Source: Euperipatoides rowelli (lineage: Eukaryota; Onychophora; Udeonychophora; Euonychophora; Peripatopsidae). Taken from it: a DNA stretch of 15,388 nt. The stretch is taken from NCBI GenBank assembly GCA_003024985.2, contig PXIH01S0004482.1, one strand, 5' to 3'. Made by a program: the position numbers and the translations under genes. The notes below the pieces were generated by a model that saw only the letters and a program-made list of their open reading frames with translations, ran no database searches and had not been told where the DNA came from. Positions 1 through 8,294 of the stretch are shown here, one piece after another (positions within the stretch are counted from its first letter, which is position 1; every line of letters begins with the position of its first letter).

Positions 1-50
1 TCATAAGGGTGTCACTCATCCATATCACTCATCAGTCATAAGGGTGTCAC
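1..50. repeat. 15-bp direct repeat, period 35
   Basis: The word tcataagggtgtcac occurs at 1-15 and again at 36-50, and a shorter echo (catatcactcatc) lies between them. This looks like the right edge of a short tandem array that continues to the left of the window. No coding potential is seen. Confidence 0.6.
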
Positions 51-278
51 ATTCCCAAAGCATACATATTATAATATTTTCTACAATCAAAGTTTTAATA
101 TATTTTTAAAAAATAATGTAAATATCCCTACAATACAAGCATTACAATGACTATTTTCAGGACATAGAGTTACCTGGAAATCAAATGAGTAGATATATTG
201 AGCGCTTTGAGAATAAGAAGAGAATACTCTCAACTCTACTGGGTGACAATTTTTTTTTTCATATTGTCAGTCGCAAAA

Positions 279-300
279 GAAAAAAGTTTGGAAACCATTG
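279..300 (-). mobile_element. Possible hAT transposon terminus
   Basis: Read on the minus strand from 300, the sequence is caatggtttccaaactttt. This is close to the widespread hAT end of the form CAGTGGTTCCCAAACTTTTT. The orientation places the rest of the element to the left, beyond the window start. No partner end and no transposase similarity were found in 1-278, so this is a terminal relic at best. It could also be a chance match in T-rich DNA. Confidence 0.35.
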
Positions 301-312
301 AAATAACTGTAC

Positions 313-371
313 ATCTTACTAGCATTCCAGAGGAGGTGTTTATATCTTACTAGCATCCCAGAGGAGATGTG
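313..371. repeat. Two-copy tandem repeat, 31-bp period
   Basis: Two near-identical units start at 313 and 344, each beginning atcttactagcat.ccagag. They differ at a few positions. The second copy runs into a (GT)n stretch and a G-rich tract (about 368-386). This is a simple local duplication with no evident function. Confidence 0.7.
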
Positions 372-963
372 TGTGTGTGAGGGGAGGATTTTGTTAGTTT
401 GCAGTATTCTATCATTTTTTCTTGAATGGGATAAGTTGTGATTTTCTCCAGAAGTTACAGTAATTCATCCATGATTGTTAGTAAAAATTTACTGATTGAT
501 AATTAAATTTATTAATTTTTTTATCTTAAAAAAAAAAACAGATTTTTTCCCTTTATTGGATAACTAATAAAATATTTCTTGTTGGAATGATTTTGTTGAA
601 TATATTATAAGTTTATAAATTTGTAATGAGGTATGCAGTATGTTAATTTATTGACAGCTTTGTAGATTTTTTATCTTCAAGAGACTATAATTATTTAGAC
701 ATTTTCTTAGTTGAATTCAAATCCTGGAATTCTCTGGCAGTTCTCTTTCTTTTAGGAAGTTAGGCCACCTGCGACTCTAATTGATCCTGATGGCTTCAGA
801 TTTGACTAGTATTCATTTTGATGGGTATCACCCAATCATCTCTACTTTCCCCAAAATTAAACACACATTTAAATGGTTAAAACAAATGATTGTAAATTGT
901 TTATAGTAAATTAAATGAATTAAACTTTTTTTTTTACGGACTATAATTTATTCTATCTCTTCG
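372..963. other. AT-rich non-coding stretch, nothing recognised
   Basis: This stretch contains A/T homopolymers (for example 529-538 and 927-936) and no frame with recognisable similarity. The open frame on the minus strand at 934-1182 (82 codons) has no domain I recognise, is biased to AT-rich codons, and covers the 964-999 palindrome, so I regard it as chance. Confidence 0.6.
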
Positions 964-999
964 TTTATAGCAAGTAAATTTATATTTACTTGCTATAAA
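964..999. repeat. Perfect 16-bp inverted repeat, 4-nt loop
   Basis: Positions 964-979 (tttatagcaagtaaat) are the exact reverse complement of 984-999, separated by ttat. A single strand would fold into a 16-bp stem with a tetraloop. It is not followed by recognisable transposon ends and may be the remnant of a collapsed palindromic element. Confidence 0.85.
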
Positions 1000-1288
1000 T
1001 TTAATATAAATTAAATTTACAAATCCCAAAGTGTTAATTAGCTTCCATATTTCTTGTTGCTTAAATAATAATCTCATGTATGTATGAGTGTATTTGGAAA
1101 CTACACTTTGTATTGAGCATTTGTTTTCCTTGTGTACCCGGTTTATCATTCCTAAGACATAAATGATAAGCGACCACACCATACACTCTCAGACATGATA
1201 TCACTCTAGGGTTAGATTTCAGACCGGGATTTCGAACATTGCAAAGCGACCACAGACATGATTGCGTTGTAACGATTTGTTTACATAC

Positions 1289-1370
1289 AGGCCCATAAAC
1301 ACAACGATTTATCTGTCAAATCTCATCATCAAACCAGATTGTCAGATAAATCGTTATGTCTATTGGGCCT
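1289..1370. repeat. Inverted repeat with about 37-bp arms (MITE-like hairpin)
   Basis: The left arm (1289-1325, aggcccataaacacaac...) and the right arm (1334-1370, ending ...tattgggcct) are near-perfect reverse complements around a core of about 8 nt. The shared stretch acgatttatctg is exact in both arms. Flanking sequence has repeated gcgaccaca words (1168 and 1246 area). The compact foldback fits a tiny foldback or MITE element. A hairpin RNA precursor is possible but unsupported. Confidence 0.75.
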
Positions 1371-2667
1371 TTAGAAATAGCATTTTGCAATAATAATTTC
1401 TATCAGGGCAATGCAAATTAGTGCAAACGGTACCCCTTCCCAAAGGTGGCAATAAATTAGGAGTAGCAATTTTTTTCTCGACTATTATTTTCCATGCTAC
1501 AGATTTGAATGTAACCAATTGTTAAGCATAAACTACAATAGTAACCACAGACGAACTTCCTATCTTTCAATCAACAAAATAAATAAAATTATATTGCTAA
1601 GTTCTGGTTGGCTTAAAAATTCTTTTCCTGAATAAGAAAAATACTAAACATTACCCTGTTAGAATGTTAAACAATACTAATACTTGTTGGTGTTCCTACT
1701 TGGCATTTATTTTTTTAAAAATCTTGCAACATATCTAGCCGCATTTAATGTTTTAATCTTGAAGAGACTTTAATTGTGTTAAACTACAGTTAAATACACA
1801 GACTGTTTGGTTAAATGCTACGCAAAATAATAGTTTTACGATAACACTAACTTCAGAATATTCTGTTTTGTATTCCTAACATTAATTTATATTCTGGTTA
1901 ACCATATTTATGATTTTTTTAATATGGTAAAAAAACAAATATACGGTACTGCATTTTCAATTAAAATTGTTATGAAATTACCGTAATTAGATATTACACT
2001 AAACAGCCATTTAGTTATAGCTTAAAATCTCCCGTTGTCGTCAAATGATCTAACATTAGAAATGTTCTAACATTACAATTTGTTCTTCTCTTAGATGTTC
2101 CTTACTGTGTTATCATTATGAATGGGGATTCATAATAATTATTGTAACCTGATTTCAGAAGTTTTATTTAATACATTCAAAACAATGGCCGTGTTTCTCA
2201 ATTAAATTTGCCACAAACCCTTTCAAACGCATTAAAATTTGCGAAGCACGACCTTAAGCTTCGGCCACAATATGGCTCCAATAGTATTTGTCTAAGTTCT
2301 TGTGCACTGTCCAGAATATCTTTTCTGTGATGTTTTAGATTCTGCAATCAGGTAGCCTAGACATTGCTGTACTTATAATCATCAATGTTTAAATAGTTTT
2401 TATTCCTTTTTTTTTTTTTTAATATTCAGATGTTATTGTGATGCAACTTTCTCGTGAAACTCTAATGTTCACCTCATGGAGACCTAGGGTTCCACAAGCC
2501 TTATTTGGAAAACCCTACACTAAGGTTCTTTTACAGTTTTGCTCTATAATATATAGCATAAGGCTACATATTAGTATTGTACTTATTAATATTTTAAAAA
2601 ACAAATTTTCTCTGTGTATCTTTCATTCCGAACTCTTTAAATTGCATTTTCTCTCCAATGGTTTGTC
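1371..2667. other. AT-rich non-coding stretch, no gene recognised
   Basis: This is about 1.3 kb of AT-rich DNA with a poly-T run (about 2407-2420) and an imperfect hairpin near 2490-2514 (gggttcc...ggaaaaccc). The plus-strand open frame 2438-2674 (78 codons) shows no recognisable domain and ends inside the adjacent tandem array. I see no tRNA, rRNA or conserved protein signal. Confidence 0.55.
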
Positions 2668-2992
2668 CATTTAAGTTGAAATTTGAAATTGGTGTTACCA
2701 TAGAGGCCTATAATATGTATATTAACTGTTAAGGTCCTAGGTGGTCACATGGGGGTACTAGGGGAGCCCAAAAAATCTATTTTTTTAAAAATGCTCTGAT
2801 TAAGTTGAAATTGCAAATTTGGATTACACTATAGATCTAGAATATGTATATAAAAGGTCAAGGTCCTAGGTGGTTACATGAGTGTGCTAGGGGGAGGTCT
2901 AATTTTTTTTAAATGCTCCAATTAAGTTCAAATTTGAAATTTGTGTTTCCCTAGAGGTCTTGAATCACATAGGGGTGCTAGGGGGGGGCAAT
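2668..2992 (+). repeat. Diverged tandem array, three units of about 122-129 bp
   Basis: Units begin with ttaagtt.aaattt at 2671, 2800 and 2922. Each carries an aattt..gtt/att.c.ctaga segment, then (in units 1 and 2) aaggtcctaggtggt.acatg, then g.gctaggggg, and ends in a T-rich stretch and aaatgctc. Unit 3 lacks an internal block of about 50 bp. The wording resembles the subterminal 'gaaatttgg...' tandem units that accompany Helentron-type rolling-circle elements in invertebrates, but no Rep/helicase coding sequence is present. The array is loosely related to the one at 8718-8966. Confidence 0.75.
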
Positions 2993-3032
2993 TGATTTAC
3001 ATCATTTTAGACAATGAAAATAGACTTGAGCA

Positions 3033-3138
3033 TTTTTTTGGGGGGGATGAAGGGGGGAGCAAATAACATGGGAGTGTGTATCATAGTTCCAAACATGACA
3101 AAAAAAATTCTGGGCCCCCCCCCCCCCCAAAAAAAAAA
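3033..3138. repeat. Oligo T-G / oligo C-A complementary tracts
   Basis: T7G7 at 3033-3046 is complementary to the C and A run at 3115-3138 (C14A10), with about 70 bp between them. A G6 run lies at 3052-3057. The tracts could pair as a hairpin or form a triplex. They are also slippage-prone, so exact run lengths in an assembly should be treated with caution. Confidence 0.6.
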
Positions 3139-4100
3139 TATTAACGTTGATTAAGACGGGTTTCGACTACTTAAGTTTAATTAAACTTAAAAAAATTCAG
3201 CAGGATTTTGATTATCATTTTTTTTATATACACAATAATATAACTTTTAGGTTTTGCTTATAAGGTTGTAATTTCACACAATGGGTATATGGATAAGGAA
3301 AAAAAGTTAATATAAATATGTGAAGGGGGGGGGGGTTATGGCGGGTGGCAATTAGAAGTTTGCAACAGAGCATTTTTTGGCTTAATCTGATTTTAAAATA
3401 TGTAATGCTGTTTTTATTTGGTTATAGTGTATCTTTAAAATCTCATTCAACCTAAATGTTTTTTGTTTTACCTTTGTACAGTAAGACTTTATATGATAAT
3501 GTCTTAGTGGAGATAATTCCCTGTATCATAGCAGTTTATTGCTACTACCTTTTCATATCAAACTCTTGTTTTTGATTTCTGATGAGGATTGGCTTTTTAA
3601 TTCTCATAATCCATCTGCGGCATATACCAGTTATTGTTTTGTTCTCTTTGTTTATAGATTGTTCTGAAGCTTAAAATATTAGTACTTGGTTGGAAATTGT
3701 TGTACGGATTAGTTTAAAAAACATGTCGTATTTGATTTACTGTATGTTTGCTTCAAACAACCACAAAAAAAAAAAAAAGGAAAAGATTATGTATTATCTT
3801 TAAATACTTCATCAGTGAAATGAATGCATTAAATAAATATATACAATATCAGAAAATAAATTTAAAAAATGCTAAAAATATCAAAAGATAGTTAAATATA
3901 ATGTATTAATCTTAAACACACAAGATTGATAATATTTTAAATAAATCATCAATAATTATTACTTAGTCTATTTGGGCAAAGTGCCCTAAAATCATTTGAC
4001 CAGCTTGACCAACGATGAGATATCATTTGGTCATTATTAAAAAAATAATTTATGATAGAAGGAAAAAAAAAACCTATTTAATCATTTTATAAAAATTTTA
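3139..4100. other. AT-rich non-coding stretch
   Basis: There is no recognisable gene. The stretch includes a G10 run (about 3325-3334), a ggagataattccct word near 3512 (reminiscent of a GGAGATAACTC motif common in mollusc repeats), a polypyrimidine-tatag acceptor-like string near 3640-3657, and an A13-14 run (about 3765-3778). From about 3790 the sequence is very low complexity. Confidence 0.5.
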
Positions 4101-4253
4101 TTTATTTATTTATTTATTTTTTTTTTTCGAGTTGTATTAAGCTTTCGCTTTTCAACTCTACAATCATATATTAAAAATTTATTTATTTATTTATTTTTTT
4201 TTTTCGAGTTGTATTAAGCTTTCGCTTTTCAACTCTACAATCATATATTAAAA
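4101..4253. repeat. 77-bp exact tandem duplication
   Basis: Copy 1 (4101-4177) and copy 2 (4178-4254) are essentially identical. Each has (attt)n, T11, then cgagttgtattaagctttcg and cttttcaactctacaatcat. The middle of each unit folds as a short imperfect hairpin (gagttg paired with caactc, aagc with gctt). The equal T11 length in both copies implies a recent duplication or an assembly duplication. Confidence 0.9.
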
Positions 4254-4486
4254 ATATTTGATTTACAGGCTTACCAGAAAATCATCACAAAATGTTTCAA
4301 TTACAATAAATAAATAGTATAAAAGCTTAGTTTTTGTATTTTTTAATTTTGAAGTGGATTTTGGGAGAGGGGGGAGGATGATAGGGTTTATAATATTTTT
4401 TTATTCATCCAACCAAATTAATTCTAAACACTAAATTTCCAAACTTAATTATATTTTGTGCCTAAGGTTCAAACTATTGAATTAAG

Positions 4487-5331
4487 CCACTTTTTTTTTT
4501 TGTCCGGTTAATTCTTTTGCACCATCACTGTAAATAGCAAGCATTTTCCCCAGGCTATCTCAAATTGGTTTGTAATTTCAATAAATAATTTAAATAAGCA
4601 TTAGCCAATTGTATGATTGGGCAATGGTTTGCAAAACAAAATGTCTTCCTCTATTGACCCATCTGGTTGGAATATGAGAAACATCAAAATTGAGTACAAT
4701 GGGACACATTAGTAGACTCGTCAAGCCGAATTGAAATAAATTCACGATTTTTTGTTTTATTTATTCCCGAACATTTCGAACCATTTCAGAAATACATCTT
4801 GCTATTGTATCATTTGACAAGGTAATCATTTTCAATTGTTCTGCGTCTTTAGTACTGGTCATAGTTAAAACCATATGAATCGCAGAGGGAAGGGTAAGCT
4901 CTGCAACAATAGTGTGTGGCTTACCTTTCTTAGCTATTCTTAAAGAAACTTGATATGATGCTTTAAAAGCATTTTCACTAATGTTTTGTAATGCTCACCT
5001 GTTGGTTTTGAAGTACAGCGAGTTTCCGCTGAAAAAACTCAAAGTTTTTTTTTAACAGTTGGATGTTTCGTTTCTAGATGGCGAATCATAAAAGACAACT
5101 TCAGGCTTTCGGCAGATAACAGTTGACAACACACTACACACTGTGTCTAGTTTCCATAAACCGTAACTTTAAATACGAGTCATCATATTTTCTACATTTT
5201 TTTTTTGTTTGCTTCGGCTCCTCTCGGATGAAACTGTTCTTTTCAGATGTATCCATTTTAAAAGTAATGCTACAAGCAGTTATCAGAAACAACAATGAAG
5301 CATTGGAATTTCGTGACTGACATGAAGGCAC
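4487..5331 (-). pseudogene. hAT-family transposase pseudogene (ZBED/SCAND3-like), 3' truncated
   Basis: This is a decayed hAT transposase read on the minus strand. The N-terminal frame (5331 down to 5134) has a lysine-rich stretch and KYDDSYLK, typical of the start of ZBED5/FAM200/SCAND3-like transposases. A frameshift then leads to LLSAES and HLETKHP (His codons at 5063-5080), the end of a BED-type zinc finger. Next come a stop and a shift, then ASYQVSLRIAKKGKPHTI (about 4908-4955), ELTLPSAIHMV and LSNDTIARCISEM. The first catalytic Asp lies in LDESTN (4708-4725) and the second in SDGAKELTG (4500-4529). They are about 65 codons apart, as in intact hAT enzymes. At least four frameshifts or stops separate the blocks. 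The RNase H-fold continuation, insertion domain and C-terminal dimerisation domain are absent left of 4487. An intact protein would bind the element's ends and catalyse cut-and-paste transposition in the nucleus; this copy cannot. Confidence 0.88.
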
Positions 5332-5424
5332 ATGTCACATGTCTTGCAGTGCTGCAACATGGGAAATTAATTGGGGCAATAATTAGGGCGTCATCTTTTC
5401 AAGGCCAGCAAAAAGGGAGTCGTT

Positions 5425-5449
5425 GTGTTCAAAAGGTTGACAATCACTG
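5425..5449 (-). mobile_element. hAT 5' terminal inverted repeat
   Basis: Read on the minus strand from 5449 the sequence is cagtgattgtcaacctttt. This matches the usual hAT end CAGTG.TTCTCAACCTTTTT. It lies about 120-200 bp upstream of the transposase start, as expected for the same element. The opposite end is not found because the element is truncated near 4487. The eight bases outside the end (5450-5457, gattatac) would be one half of the target duplication. Confidence 0.75.
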
Positions 5450-5986
5450 GATTATACCTATTATAAGTCATTGACAATTTTCTTTCTTCAAGTTTCAGTT
5501 TTGTATGAAACATATTATGAAAGTTTATCTCTTGTTTTTCAAGTAATGAATTTTGATTAATTTAGGAAGAAAGGTTTTTGAATGAAACATAAACAGCTTT
5601 ATCTATGTAACTTTAGATATTTTCCATCTGGAGGATTTAAAATACCAGTGGATCAGAGATTTTTGTTTCTTGAAAAAAAAAAAATTCCAATAAATCTAGA
5701 CCTGACAATCAACTGGAGTTTCATTTCTGTTTATGTTGCATGTTCCACATTCTTTTGAAATTTATTTGCAAGCTAGAAGAATTTACTATCTTATTATTAT
5801 TTTTTACTGCTTTTCTGGTATAATTCTATTTTCATTTTATTATATATTAATTTTATATGTAACCTCTTTAATATTGCATCTTCTCCTAGCTCATCTAATA
5901 ATATGCCAATATTGTAATAGCATTAGCCTAATACTACTAACACAATTATTTTAGTTGATGCTTATGATTATGAACCACTCGAAGGT
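5450..5986. other. AT-rich non-coding stretch
   Basis: Nothing recognisable is seen here. The plus-strand open frame 5733-5954 encodes a hydrophobic, Leu/Ile/Tyr-rich run that is expected by chance from T-rich DNA. No domain, signal or RNA gene is seen. Confidence 0.5.
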
Positions 5987-6265
5987 TTTTGGCTGGTAAT
6001 GCTAACAAATGTTTAATGTTTGGCAACACACTAAAGCTGTTTGGCAACACACCAAAGCTGTTTGGCAACACGCCAAAGCTGTTTGGCAACATACCAAAGC
6101 TGTTTGGCAACACACCGAAGCTGTTTGGCAACACACCGAAGCTGTTTGGCAACACACCGAAGCGGTTGGGCAACACACCGAAGCTGTTTGGCAACACACC
6201 AATGCTGTTTGGCTGGCTAGTAATGCTCAAAAGTTGTTTGATTCCTTGGCAATGCTCAAAAGTAT
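5987..6265 (+). repeat. 21-bp minisatellite with NFI-like sites
   Basis: Nine contiguous 21-bp units (6017-6205) have the consensus tgtttggcaacacaccgaag plus c. Degenerate edge units run from about 5987 and out to about 6265, both edges carrying ttggctgg(cta)gtaatgct. Variation is limited to a few positions (ct/ca/cg/ta before aaagc; one unit cggttgggc). Because 21 is a multiple of 3, stops are excluded in several frames at once. This explains the overlapping repetitive frames on both strands (5989-6315, 6009-6269, 5946-6230, 6002-6202), which I do not call genes. Each unit holds TTGGC-N5-.CCAA, and the unit at 6059-6079 holds the fully palindromic TTGGC-aacac-GCCAA (6062-6076), the nuclear factor I consensus. 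Confidence 0.92.
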
Positions 6266-6433
6266 TTGATTCGATGTTGCTTCTAAATATTGATCATGAT
6301 TTCCTACTGCGATAATTTAAAATAAATATGGAAAATTGCAAGATAACTAAATTGGTATTGTTTAACATGATTTTCTTATACCCTATGCTTGTATGAGCAA
6401 TAACGAATAGCTCAATGAATTATAGAGGAGATT

Positions 6434-6709
6434 TAGAAAAGGGATCCAATAAGTGACAATTACTACATTTTTAACATCTGCGCATCTATTAGTCATATAT
6501 GTCAAATGGCCGGAAATAGCTAGAAATTATCAATTTCGATCAAAAAAGGATTATTTTGACTCTAGATTATACCCCCCCCCCCTTCCAGCCTGATGTTTTA
6601 AATACATAGTAGGAGTTACGGTTCAGGGTGAGGGTAAGGTTAGGACTGTAAATAATAAAATAAATCTGCTATCCATTTACTTATTGTCACTTATTGGATC
6701 CGGGTTCTA
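6434..6709. mobile_element. MITE with 19-bp perfect TIR (GGATCCAATAAGTGACAAT)
   Basis: The left end ggatccaataagtgacaat (6442-6460) is the exact reverse complement of 6683-6701. Similarity extends outward through tagaa (6434-6438 and 6705-6709), possibly giving TA-flanked 27-bp ends. The interior holds a C10 tract (about 6572-6581) and, on the minus strand, tttacagtcctaaccttac followed by CCCT-rich sequence. That core also occurs at 9352 and 14618. There is no transposase. The superfamily is uncertain: TA flanks would suggest Tc1/mariner-like mobilisation. Confidence 0.8.
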
Positions 6710-6906
6710 GGCTCTCTAATTATAGTTGTATCAGTTGCCAAATTTCTGGATTATTCACTAGATCTACTGATTTTTTTTAAAAAAACAAAAACGAATGATA
6801 CTTTTTTTTTAAATATTTGTAATAGGATTCTGGGAACGTTATGCAGAAGGTAGACTGTCAATAATAAAAACAAAAATGAAAGTATATATATTTTTACAAG
6901 TAAATC

Positions 6907-7222
6907 TTTTAAATATTGTTACCACTACAAGATTAAATAAAAATATATTATATTCTTTAATTTTGCTGATATCTTTTGAAAAGTAAGAACTTTACATTTA
7001 ATTAGGAAGAGTCAAATAACTTTTAAGCATTGTAAAAAAAAAAAATCGAAACGTGTTTTCCCTTTTTAGAAAGCAATAGGATTTTAAATATTGTTACCAC
7101 TACAAGATTAAATAAAAATATATTATATTCTTTAATTTTGCTGATATCTTTTGAAAAGTAAGAACTTTACATTTAATTAGGAAGAGTCAAATAACTTTTA
7201 AGCATTGTAAAAAAAAAAAATC
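6907..7222. repeat. Exact 141-bp duplication (175-bp offset)
   Basis: Positions 6907-7047 are identical base for base to 7082-7222, including a terminal A12 run. A unique spacer of 34 bp (7048-7081) lies between them. Perfect identity including the homopolymer, in otherwise decayed DNA, implies a very recent tandem duplication or an assembly artefact. The unit itself is AT-rich and non-coding. Confidence 0.95.
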
Positions 7223-7334
7223 TAAGATATGATTTCCCTAGTCTTTGTAACGTTATAAAGATGGCATTTAGAATTTTTAGGTGCATATCCTAACTTCCTG
7301 TCCAACATTTTCATCTCTGCAATATTATATCGTT

Positions 7335-7585
7335 TTAATTGTAATCATATACTTAACAGTTTTGTCATCGCATCTGACTATTTTTTTTATTTAAAAAACG
7401 CTTAATAAATTAGTAGAGTTTAAACCCACAGATTACATTAATTATCTACCTTATAAATAATTTTCTGTTAAGATTTAGTAAAACTTTCTTAAAGGAATAG
7501 GTCATGTTATTATAAAATTAAATATTATTAGACATATGATTTAATTATAATCATATATCTAACATTTTACTCATCACATCTGACT
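7335..7585. repeat. Imperfect 45-bp direct repeat, about 206 bp apart
   Basis: The segment at 7335-7380 (ttaattgtaatcatatactt...catctgacta) recurs at 7541-7585 (ttaattataatcatatatct...catctgacta) with several substitutions. The intervening AT-rich DNA has no recognisable gene. The repeat pair may be two ends of a solo terminal-repeat-like relic or an old tandem duplication. Confidence 0.6.
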
Positions 7586-7828
7586 AAACAAATTAGTTGC
7601 AGAAAAGTTTTTTTTCTTTGTTATTGTGGTTCAAATGTGCGGCCGTAATTAGGTCCAATACTTAGTGAATGTTTAATTAGAAGTTTGTTAAGAAAGTAAC
7701 TCAGTTTGTTTACTTGATTACACACTTAAGTTTTATAACATCCTATTGGGATTGAAATGTCTTACGGTTTTAAAAAAATAATTGTAATGTTATATGGTAA
7801 GTTTTTATTATATTTTTTTATATTCAAA

Positions 7829-8275
7829 CTAGTGTAATTACCCGGCATTGTCCAGCCATTTTAGAACATCTCCCCCTCCGGCGTTGCCCAAGTGTCCATT
7901 ACCCGTTGTTGCCCGACCATTTTAGAACATCTCTCCCTCCCGTATCCTATCCTCCCTCCCTTAATGTCACCCTCCTCCCTTAATCCTACTCTCCTCATTA
8001 ATGCCACTCTCCCTTAATCCCAATCTCCCTCCCTTAATTCAGCCCTATTCCGTTGCCCGGTGGTCCATTCCCCGTCGTTGCCCGGCCATTTTAGAACATC
8101 TCCCCGGTGTCGCCCGAGTGTCCATTACCGCCACCCTCCCTTAATCCTAATCTCCCTCCCTTAATTCAACCCTGTCCCATTGCCCAGTGGTGCATTCCCC
8201 GTCATTGCCCGGCCATTTTAGAACATCTCCCTGGCATTGCCCAGGTGTCCATTACCCGTCATTGACACAGCATTT
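7829..8275 (+). repeat. GC-richer Helentron-like tandem region (CCCGGC..TGCCC units)
   Basis: Starting at actagtgtaattacccggca (7829), a segment containing ttgcccggccattttagaac and atctccc recurs with ccattttagaac at 7856, 7917, 8086 and 8213. These copies are interspersed with cggtggtccattccccg blocks and cctcccttaatcc... blocks. The opening 'actag...cccggc..tg.c' strongly recalls the conserved end (actagatgacccggcgttgccc-like) of Helentron/Helitron2 elements in insects and molluscs. The spacing of 61, 169 and 127 bp shows a complex rather than simple array. No helicase or Rep coding sequence is present. Base composition contrasts sharply with its AT-rich surroundings. Confidence 0.65.
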
Positions 8276-8279
8276 CCTA

Positions 8280-8294
8280 CCCCCCCCCCCCCCC
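8280..8294. repeat. Poly-C tract
   Basis: A run of about 15 C residues directly bounds the right end of the preceding array. It is slippage-prone and its exact length is uncertain. The small plus-strand frame crossing it (8237-8467) is not considered coding. Confidence 0.85.

Noticed and set aside
934-1182. 82-codon open frame on the minus strand
   Set aside because: No recognisable domain, AT-driven composition, and overlap with a perfect palindrome; likely chance.
1195-1260. tRNA-like box B near gggatttcgaacat
   Set aside because: No box A at a suitable distance and no cloverleaf; not supported as an RNA gene or SINE.
2438-2674. 78-codon plus-strand open frame starting MMQLSRETLMF
   Set aside because: No recognised family; its end lies in the tandem array, and no splice or upstream context supports an exon.
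3040-3057. G-quadruplex motif in G-rich runs (also 3325-3334, 8978-8995)
   Set aside because: None contains four separate G3+ tracts with loops of at least one base within the usual distance; only three tracts can be drawn.
5123-5320. 65-codon plus-strand frame
   Set aside because: It is the antisense shadow of the hAT transposase pseudogene, whose minus-strand frame has clear family motifs.
5733-5954. 73-codon hydrophobic frame, membrane-protein-like
   Set aside because: Leu/Ile/Tyr/Phe richness is what T-rich DNA gives by chance; no other support.
4101-7222. CRISPR array
   Set aside because: The repeats are contiguous tandem duplications or a minisatellite without unique spacers of uniform size, and the sequence is clearly eukaryotic.
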